Source: an uncultured Eubacteriales bacterium
GTDB taxonomy: Bacteria; Bacillota; Clostridia; Oscillospirales; Oscillospiraceae
NCBI GenBank assembly: GCA_902475855.1
Contig: CABSBF010000053.1
Span: 1-12,233, forward strand
Direction: 5' to 3'
Length of the DNA stretch: 12,233 nucleotides
A model generated the notes under the pieces. That model was not told the DNA's origin, searched no databases, and was given only the letters and a program-made list of their open reading frames with translations. Of this stretch, positions 7,556 to 12,233 are shown in pieces. A program made the translations under genes and the position numbers. Numbering within the stretch: position 1 is the stretch's first letter; each line of letters begins with the position of its first letter.

Positions 7556-7594
7556 CGCGCCGGATGGGGATCCCATCCGGCGCGCCAGTTTTAT
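7556..7594 (+). terminator. Hairpin terminator after uvrB, possibly bidirectional
   Basis: A near-perfect palindrome spans 7556-7584 (13 bp arms, CGCGCCGGATGGG and its complement, around GAT). It begins 12 bases after the uvrB stop. The following T-tract is short (TTTT at 7589-7592). It lies between convergent uvrB and the GNAT gene and may serve both, although the minus-strand side lacks a clear T-run. Confidence 0.8.
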
Positions 7595-7659
7595 GTTCTG
7601 TTTATATTATGCCATGACAGTATGACATCGTGCCGGAGAATTTCTCCAACACATCATTG

Positions 7660-8157
7660 CTATTCTACGGAAAAGACAAGGTCATCTCCGTCCGTTTCCG
7701 CAAGCTGAGAAAACCCCAATGCACGATACAGACGCTGTGCGGCAGTATTGGCCGGTTCCACTGCCAGCTTGATGGGCATCTGCGGGCAGGCCGCTTTCAG
7801 CAGTTTTCCCGCCAGCGCCGCCGCTGCTCGGCCATATCCCTTGCCTTGCTGCTTCAAATCAATAAAATAGCTCCACGAAGTCGCTTCCTTGCCGCCGTTC
7901 CAGCTGTAAAAATCCAGAAAGCCAATGCGCTCCCCTTCGGTCGTACAAATCACACACGGCCAGTGTTTCTCCGGGTCCAGATATGCGCGCCCAATGGAAA
8001 ACCATACCGGATTTACAAATTCTCTCTGCTCCTCCGTGAGCTGGCACTCATTTGCGGCAAAGATCAGATCCGCCTCCGTTTTCATTGGACGGAGGCAAAC
8101 CGTTTCATTTGACCAGAATTCCTCCGGCAGCGCTTGCAGACTGCTTCGCAGGTTCAT
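7660..8157 (-). CDS. GNAT family N-acetyltransferase
   Basis: The 165-residue protein is the size of a single GNAT domain. Motif A, which binds the pyrophosphate of acetyl-CoA, is QQGKGYGR (about 103-110), preceded by a beta-strand ending YFIDL. Motif B is NTAAQRLYRALGF (137-149). The first 60 residues, which normally shape the acceptor pocket, are not diagnostic. The overall layout (IGFLDFYSWNGG then SYFIDLKQQGKGYG) recalls BltD/PaiA-type small-molecule acetyltransferases, but the substrate cannot be read from sequence. The ATG at 8157 lies four bases after the stop of the upstream DUF218 gene, and AAGGGG lies seven bases before it, within that gene's end. It is the last gene of the peptidase-DUF218-GNAT operon, and faces uvrB with a shared hairpin region between. 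Confidence 0.88.
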   Translation of the reverse strand: MNLRSSLQALPEEFWSNETVCLRPMKTEADLIFAANECQLTEEQREFVNPVWFSIGRAYLDPEKHWPCVICTTEGERIGFLDFYSWNGGKEATSWSYFIDLKQQGKGYGRAAAALAGKLLKAACPQMPIKLAVEPANTAAQRLYRALGFSQLAETDGDDLVFSVE

Positions 8158-8161
8158 TCCC

Positions 8162-8911
8162 TCACCCCTTCAGAACTGCCACCCAAACGCCGAAGATTTC
8201 GCGCACCTGGTAATTGATGCGAAGGCTCAGCCAGGACGTATGCGCCGGAACCCCCAGCGCAGTCACGCCGAGCTGCTTTGCATAGAGTTCCGCGCGGCAG
8301 AGGTGGTATTCACTGGAAACGACCGCGATCCGTTCCGGCCGTGTACCGCTGTCCACTTCGATCATATCCAGCGAAAAGCGCAGATTTTCCTGTGTGCTGG
8401 TTGCCGCTTCCTCACGAAGCAGGCGCTCCGGGGCAATGCCGCGAGCTGTCAGCCAGTCGAACATACACTGAGCCTCGGTCATGTCCTCTCCGCTGCCCTG
8501 CCCGCCCGACAGAACCGCCTTGCTTTCCGGGTATTCTTTCAGATAGCCAAGTGCCGCATCCAGCCGCTCGCGCAGGGAGAGGCTGGGAACGCTGCCGTTT
8601 ACGCCCGCACCCAGCACGACCAGATATGCTGCTTCCGGCTGTTCTGCGCCTGAGGCGCAGGTGCCGATCCAGACGGAGGTTGCGAGCATCGCGGTCAAGA
8701 TCAGGCACAGACAGACGAGCATGACCCGCCGCAGCCATTTCATCCCGCGCGGGAAGCGGCCGCGCAGCGCATCCACAATGCCGAAGGCCAGAATCCCCGC
8801 TGCGGCCAAAAACAGCAGCAGCGCAGAAAACTGATAACCAAAAGCAAAGAAATAGGTCAACACTCCCAGCAGGATACACACTGCGGCGGGAAGCCAGTAT
8901 CTCCGTCTCAT
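8162..8911 (-). CDS. YdcF/SanA-type DUF218 membrane protein
   Basis: The 249-residue protein has three hydrophobic helices at about residues 7-25, 27-48 and 62-84, then a soluble DUF218 domain from about residue 93. Family marks are LVVLGAGV (97-104), LRERLDAAL (113-121), VLSGGQGSGEDMTEA (133-147), ATSTQENLRFS (170-180) and VVSSEYHLCRAELYAKQLG (197-215). This is the pattern of YdcF, SanA and ElyC, proteins linked in Gram-negatives to envelope integrity and lipid-carrier metabolism; an outward-facing soluble domain is expected but not proven. Its ATG overlaps the stop of the M42 peptidase gene as ATGA, so it is probably translated by coupling; AAGGGG upstream is too distant to be a strong site. 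Its role in this operon is unknown. Confidence 0.9.
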   Translation of the reverse strand: MRRRYWLPAAVCILLGVLTYFFAFGYQFSALLLFLAAAGILAFGIVDALRGRFPRGMKWLRRVMLVCLCLILTAMLATSVWIGTCASGAEQPEAAYLVVLGAGVNGSVPSLSLRERLDAALGYLKEYPESKAVLSGGQGSGEDMTEAQCMFDWLTARGIAPERLLREEAATSTQENLRFSLDMIEVDSGTRPERIAVVSSEYHLCRAELYAKQLGVTALGVPAHTSWLSLRINYQVREIFGVWVAVLKG

Positions 8912-9942
8912 GGGAAGAGGTACCCCTTGAGTACCTTGAGTGTGTTCAGAACGCCGTCCTTATGGCTTCGCTCGTAGCCATGAGAAGCATAGACACCGGC
9001 ACCGATCAGCCCATGGCGCAGATCATGTCCGGCCGAGAGCGTCGCCTCCACATCAGAGCCGTAGTGCGGGTAGATATCCACGGCGTAGTCGGCGTTCTCC
9101 TTCCTGGCAGCGGCAATCAGCTTTTTGACAACCTCATGTGAATAGGGGCCGCCGGAGTCCTTGGCGCAAATGGAAACCTGCCGCTCGGTGCATTGCAGGC
9201 CTTCGCCCACGCAGCCCATATCCACGGAGATTGCTTCAGTCACGCCCGCCGGAACGGAGGCCGCGCCACCGTGCCCGACTTCCTCATAGACCGTAACGTG
9301 AATATAGGTACGGCGCGGCAGAGTCAGGCGGTTTTCCGCCAGATATTTAGCAAAGCCCAGCAGAATGCCGACAGAGAGCTTGTCATCCAGGAAGCGGCTC
9401 TTGATATAACCGGACTTCGTCACGCGCGTGCGCGGTTCAAAACAGACGAAATCCCCCACGCTGATGCCCAGCTTCTTCACATCCTCCGCAGTTTCGACCG
9501 GCTCGTCCAGCACGACCTCCATGCAGTCAAATGCTCGTTTGGTGTTGCTGTATTCGCCGTTGACATGGATGGAAGCATTGACAAGCTGGAAGGTTCCCTC
9601 ATAAGCGCCGTCAAACTTCGTCACAACGCGGCAGTTCTCCGTCTCGGCATTGTTCGCATTCATGCCGCCGACATTCACGATGCGCAGGCGGCCGGTTCCC
9701 TTGATCTCCGCGACCATGCCGCCGAGTGTATCCGTATGTGCCTCCAAAAGCAGTGCGTCCTCCGAATCCGTACCGCCCAGATCGACCAGCACGCCGCCCT
9801 TGACGGTGCGGCTTGCGGCAAAGCCGAGTGCTTCAAATTCCCGGCGGACGTATTCCTCCGCCGCGTCCGTATAACCTGTCGGACTGTCGATCGCCAGCAG
9901 TTCCACGGTTTTCTCTACCGCATAGTTTACATAATTTTCCAT
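8908..9942 (-). CDS. M42 family metallopeptidase (glutamyl aminopeptidase/endoglucanase-like)
   Basis: M42 enzymes are cytosolic two-metal aminopeptidases that form dodecameric shells and trim peptides. The start MENYVNYAVEKT at 9942 is chosen because AAGGAGG lies eight bases upstream; a start 20 codons earlier would run through the promoter. The 344 residues match the family length. Expected catalytic residues are all visible: His69 and Asp71 in EAHTDTLGG, Asp186 in SRFLDDKLSVG, the Glu220-Glu221 pair in YEEVGHGG (commonly EEVGLRGA), Asp241 in SVDMGC, and His321 in ASHGYE. Some annotated members were misnamed cellulases, so a glucanase role is unlikely. It leads the operon with the DUF218 and GNAT genes, overlapping the former by four bases. 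A sigma-A promoter and a set of 11-bp-period repeats lie upstream. The natural peptide substrate is not evident. Confidence 0.93.
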   Translation of the reverse strand: MENYVNYAVEKTVELLAIDSPTGYTDAAEEYVRREFEALGFAASRTVKGGVLVDLGGTDSEDALLLEAHTDTLGGMVAEIKGTGRLRIVNVGGMNANNAETENCRVVTKFDGAYEGTFQLVNASIHVNGEYSNTKRAFDCMEVVLDEPVETAEDVKKLGISVGDFVCFEPRTRVTKSGYIKSRFLDDKLSVGILLGFAKYLAENRLTLPRRTYIHVTVYEEVGHGGAASVPAGVTEAISVDMGCVGEGLQCTERQVSICAKDSGGPYSHEVVKKLIAAARKENADYAVDIYPHYGSDVEATLSAGHDLRHGLIGAGVYASHGYERSHKDGVLNTLKVLKGYLFP

Positions 9943-9969
9943 GTGGTCTCCCTCCTTTTTTATAGTACT

Positions 9970-9998
9970 AGAATATCCGCAAAGGCAGGAAAAGTCAA
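9970..9998 (-). promoter_or_regulatory. Sigma-A promoter of the M42 peptidase operon
   Basis: On the minus strand TTGACT (9998-9993) and TATTCT (9975-9970) are separated by exactly 17 bases. The start site would fall near 9963, leaving a leader of about 20 bases that contains the AAGGAGG ribosome binding site (9950-9956 region). Inverted repeats AAAGGCAG (9981-9988) and CTGCCTTT (10011-10018) flank the -35 box and may form an operator. Confidence 0.75.
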
Positions 9999-10027
9999 AC
10001 AAAAACTCCTCTGCCTTTCCTGCTTCA

Positions 10028-10070
10028 AGTATATACCCCGTGCGTGACGCTGCGGTGACTTTACCGTGAC
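10028..10070 (-). promoter_or_regulatory. Three 7-bp direct repeats, 11-bp period, with a possible activator-dependent promoter
   Basis: On the minus strand GTCACGG, GTCACCG and GTCACGC occur at 10070-10064, 10059-10053 and 10048-10042, each separated by four bases. This is the geometry of tandem OmpR/PhoB-family response-regulator sites. Eight bases beyond the last repeat is TATACT (10033-10028), a fair -10 box with no matching -35, as in PhoB-type promoters where the repeats replace the -35. Transcription would run into the M42 gene. The repeats are seen; the regulator is inferred. Confidence 0.45.
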
Positions 10071-10086
10071 AATTTCATCATATTTA

Positions 10087-10120
10087 AAGCGCGCCGCTGT
10101 GCAGAAGCACAGCGGCGCTT
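10087..10120 (-). terminator. Hairpin after thrS
   Basis: A perfect 12-bp stem (10091-10102 with 10107-10118, GCGCCGCTGTGC and its complement) closes a four-base loop 23 bases after the thrS stop. The minus-strand 3' side reads CTTTAAAT, so the T-tract is weak. Likely thrS terminator, with some doubt about efficiency. Confidence 0.7.
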
Positions 10121-10141
10121 GAACTCCAAAATCGTCTGTTC

Positions 10142-11935
10142 TTAGTTTTTCACCTTTTCGGCGATTTCCTTCAGGCACTTGGCCATGAAGTCGTCAACAC
10201 TCATAACGCCCTCGTCGCCGCCCGCTCTCGTGCGCACGGCCACGCTGCCGCTTTCAGCTTCCTTGTCGCCGACGACCAGCATATAGGGGATCTTCTGCAT
10301 CTGCGCATCGCGGATCTTGTAGCCGAGCTTTTCGCTGCGGTAGTCGCCCTCAACGCGGATACCCGCATCGCTCAGGCGCTCGACAACCTTCTCCGCATAC
10401 TCATGGCAGCGGTCGGTGATGGGCAGGACACGCACCTGCGTCGGCATCATCCACAGCGGCAGAGCGCCTGCATATTCTTCAATAAGATAAGCAAGTGTCC
10501 GCTCATAGCAGCCAAGAGAGGTGCGGTGGATGATATACGGCAGCGCCTTATTGCCGTTCTCGTCGATATAGTACATACCGAAGCGCTCGGCCAGCAGCAT
10601 ATCAATCTGGATGGTGACCAGCGTATCCTCCTTGCCATAGACGTTCTTATACTGAATATCCAGCTTCGGGCCATAGAAGGCGGCCTCGTCGATGCCAATG
10701 GAATAATGTACATCCAGATCCTTCAGGATGCGCTCCATGGCGCTCTGCGCATGATCCCACTGCTCCGGCGTGCCTTCATACTTATTCTTGGGGTTCGTCG
10801 GATCCCACTGCGAGAAGCGGAAGGTGCACTTATCCAGCAGGCCGACCGTACCAAGGCAATACTTGGCCAGCTCCAGGCAGCCCTTGAACTCCTCTTCCAG
10901 TTGATCGGGACGCAGAACCAGATGGCCCTCAGAGATCGTGAACTGACGCACACGGATCAGGCCATGCATTTCGCCGGAGTCCTCATTGCGGAACAGGGTG
11001 GACGTCTCGCCCAGGCGCATGGGCAGATCGCGGTAGGAGCGCTGGCGGTTGAGGTATACCTGATACTGGAAGGGGCAGGTCATGGGGCGCAGAGCGAAGC
11101 ATTCCTTCGTTTCGTCCTGCGGGTCGCCCAGAACGAACATGCCGTCCAGGTAGTGATCCCAGTGGCCGGATATCTTATACAGCTCACGCTTTGCCATGAG
11201 CGGCGTTTTGGTCAGCAGATAGCCGCGTTTCTGTTCGACATCCTCAATCCAGCGCTGCAATACCTGAATGACGCGCGCGCCCTTCGGCAGCAGAATGGGC
11301 AGACCCTGACCAATGCACTCAACGGTCGTAAAGTACTCCATCTCGCGGCCCAGTTTGTTATGATCGCGCTTGAGCGCCTCCGCCTGCTTGGCCAGGTATT
11401 CATCCAGCTCGTCTTTCTTTGGGAAGGCAACGCCGTAGATACGCTGAAGCATCTTGCGCTTGGAGTCGCCGCGCCAGTAAGCGCCGCAGCACTGCGTCAG
11501 CTTGAAGGCATTGGCCTTGATGCGGCCGGTGGAATCCAGATGCGGGCCTGCGCAGAGGTCTGTGAACTCACCCTGCGTATAGAAGGAAATGACGGCATCC
11601 TCCGGCAGGTCGTTGATCAGCTCGACCTTATAGGGCTCGTCAAGGCTCTGCATATAAGCAATTGCCTCTTCCCGCGGCTTTTCCGAGCGCACCAGCGGCA
11701 GACGCTCCTTGCAGATCTTCTTCATCTCGGCTTCAATGGCATCCAAGTGCTCCTGTGTAAAGGAAAAATCGGCGTCAAAGTCATAGTACCATCCGTTGTC
11801 GATGGAAGGGCCGATCGCCAGCTTGACCTGCGGATACAGGCGCTTGACCGCCTGTGCCATCACGTGGGCGCAGGTATGCCAATAGGTCTTGCGGTAAGCT
11901 TCGTTTTCAAAGGTGTACAGGTTTTCTTCGGACAT
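10142..11935 (-). CDS. thrS: Threonyl-tRNA synthetase lacking the TGS domain
   Basis: ThrRS charges tRNA-Thr and edits mischarged Ser-tRNA-Thr. The 597-residue protein starts directly at the editing domain: His20/His24 (HTCAH) and Cys128/His132 (CAGPH) form the editing site, about 53 residues earlier than in E. coli ThrRS, whose N-terminal TGS domain is missing here. The start is firm, with AGGAGG eight bases upstream and a T-box terminator before it. The catalytic core keeps the zinc ligands Cys287, His338 and His470 and motif 2 arginine in LFRNEDSGEMHGLIRVR (314-330). Surroundings differ from the common type: MTCPFQYQVY in place of MNCPGH, and FTISEGHLV in place of FTQDDAHIF. Motif 3 is GCYERTLAYLIEEY (475-488). 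The anticodon-binding domain fills residues about 495-597. It is transcribed alone under T-box control. Confidence 0.95.
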   Translation of the reverse strand: MSEENLYTFENEAYRKTYWHTCAHVMAQAVKRLYPQVKLAIGPSIDNGWYYDFDADFSFTQEHLDAIEAEMKKICKERLPLVRSEKPREEAIAYMQSLDEPYKVELINDLPEDAVISFYTQGEFTDLCAGPHLDSTGRIKANAFKLTQCCGAYWRGDSKRKMLQRIYGVAFPKKDELDEYLAKQAEALKRDHNKLGREMEYFTTVECIGQGLPILLPKGARVIQVLQRWIEDVEQKRGYLLTKTPLMAKRELYKISGHWDHYLDGMFVLGDPQDETKECFALRPMTCPFQYQVYLNRQRSYRDLPMRLGETSTLFRNEDSGEMHGLIRVRQFTISEGHLVLRPDQLEEEFKGCLELAKYCLGTVGLLDKCTFRFSQWDPTNPKNKYEGTPEQWDHAQSAMERILKDLDVHYSIGIDEAAFYGPKLDIQYKNVYGKEDTLVTIQIDMLLAERFGMYYIDENGNKALPYIIHRTSLGCYERTLAYLIEEYAGALPLWMMPTQVRVLPITDRCHEYAEKVVERLSDAGIRVEGDYRSEKLGYKIRDAQMQKIPYMLVVGDKEAESGSVAVRTRAGGDEGVMSVDDFMAKCLKEIAEKVKN

Positions 11936-11967
11936 GGTGTTAACCTCCTAACATGATGAGGGGCAAT

Positions 11968-11997
11968 AAAAAATCACCCCTGAATACTCAGGGGTGA
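11968..11997 (-). terminator. T-box regulated terminator upstream of thrS
   Basis: A perfect 10-bp stem (11988-11997 with 11974-11983, TCACCCCTGA and its complement) with a four-base loop is followed on the minus strand by TTTTTT (11973-11968). Its 5' arm, CACCCCT, can pair instead with AGGGTG of the T-box core at 12015-12020, which forms the antiterminator. Confidence 0.93.
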
Positions 11998-12200
11998 GAA
12001 AAATCCCACGGTTCCACCCTGCTTGCAGCGCAGTGCGCTGCCGCTCGTTTGCGCAGTAACGGGCGCGCCCGTCCCCGCCTACTGCAAATTTCAGCGGAGC
12101 GACTCGAAAGCGGTCAGCGGCGGCAGGCAGCAGGAATTCTCACCAGCCATTCCCTCTCTGGGCAGCCAAATCCGGCGCCGTTCTTTGTCACAGTCCTTTT
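11968..12200 (-). promoter_or_regulatory. Threonine T-box riboswitch of thrS
   Basis: The minus strand carries the T-box core AGGGTGGAACCGTGGG (12020-12005), where TGGA would pair with the 3' end of uncharged tRNA-Thr; this predicts a U discriminator base. Upstream, GCAGTA/TACTGC with ACGGG/CCCGT (12086-12053) forms stem III. The stem I tip is GGAAT/ATTCC around GGCTGGTGAGA (12152-12135), preceded by AGAGAG. The base of stem I can be folded with GACT/AGTC and AAAG/CTTT. Above these, CGGCG (12180-12176) pairs with CGCTG (12119-12115), which places ACC (12114-12112), a threonine codon followed by G, as the specifier. Uncharged tRNA-Thr(GGU) would then stabilise the antiterminator and allow thrS expression. 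A 7-bp hairpin (12025-12041) sits between stem III and the core. Confidence 0.92.
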
Positions 12201-12209
12201 AATAGCCCA

Positions 12210-12218
12210 ATCTTACCA
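12210..12218 (-). promoter_or_regulatory. Extended -10 of the thrS promoter
   Basis: On the minus strand TGGTAAGAT is a TGn-extended -10 box (TAAGAT at 12215-12210). A start near 12203 agrees with the beginning of T-box stem I at about 12196. The -35 box at 17-base spacing would lie just outside the window. Confidence 0.5.
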
Positions 12219-12233
12219 CGGTTTTTCGGACTT

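Noticed and set aside
6326..7576. 416-codon open frame on the minus strand, antisense to uvrB
   Set aside because: It overlaps the UvrB helicase core, which is clearly coding on the plus strand; no family resemblance, and its start lies within the terminator hairpin.
7608..7626. TGTCAT-AC-TGTCAT direct repeat on the minus strand as a Pho-box-like site
   Set aside because: The period is 8 bp, not 11, and it lies in a convergent intergenic region with no promoter pointing at a gene.
9193..10047. 284-codon plus-strand open frame over the M42 gene and its promoter
   Set aside because: Antisense to conserved peptidase motifs and crosses the operon promoter; no recognisable domain.
10403..11956. 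517-codon open frame on the plus strand, antisense to thrS
   Set aside because: thrS is unmistakable on the other strand with all motifs; the antisense frame has no ribosome binding site or recognisable domain and arises from GC-rich codon bias. It also reads through the thrS ribosome binding site region.
1..12233. Mobile elements, CRISPR array, prophage or defence system
   Set aside because: No transposase, integrase, spaced repeats or terminal inverted repeats were seen; all genes are chromosomal housekeeping or operon-type genes. RadC here lacks mobile-element context.

Overview
The window reads as a chromosomal housekeeping segment from a GC-rich, spore-forming Firmicute of class Clostridia, probably an Oscillospiraceae/Butyricicoccaceae-type gut anaerobe. 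The evidence is the spore genes yabP and yabQ, AGGAGG-type ribosome binding sites throughout, a T-box leader in front of thrS, and GC-rich coding sequence with AT-rich promoters. The genus is inference. No insertion sequence, phage gene, CRISPR array, tRNA or rRNA was seen.

Layout. (1) Bases 1-1843, minus strand: a cytoplasmic PAS/HATPase histidine kinase-like gene with a degenerate H-box, then yabP and yabQ (cut by the window edge), with a sigma-E-like promoter between kinase and yabP. (2) Bases 1844-2062: a divergent promoter region carrying a sigma-A promoter for each direction and a LexA-like site inside the uvrA promoter. (3) Bases 2063-7543, plus strand: a tight uvrA - radC-like - uvrB unit closed by a strong hairpin at 7556-7584. 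UvrA and UvrB are the damage-recognition pair of nucleotide excision repair; the JAMM protein RadC sits between them. (4) Bases 7660-9942, minus strand: a three-gene operon of M42 aminopeptidase, membrane-anchored YdcF/SanA-type DUF218 protein and GNAT acetyltransferase, joined by an ATGA overlap and a 4-base gap. Upstream lie a good sigma-A promoter and three 7-bp direct repeats with an 11-bp period, the layout of an OmpR/PhoB-family site. (5) Bases 10142-12215, minus strand: thrS for a threonyl-tRNA synthetase without the usual N-terminal TGS domain, preceded by a threonine T-box (candidate specifier ACC, antiterminator core, terminator hairpin) and followed by a hairpin.

Most genes are standard. 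The points most worth checking are: the SOS-like control and gene order of the uvrA-radC-uvrB unit; two mutually exclusive hairpins covering the yabP ribosome binding site; the kinase-like protein whose phospho-acceptor position is not histidine; the 11-bp-period repeats upstream of the peptidase operon; and the TGS-less ThrRS with unusual motif 2 and zinc-site surroundings. No wholly new multi-gene system is evident.
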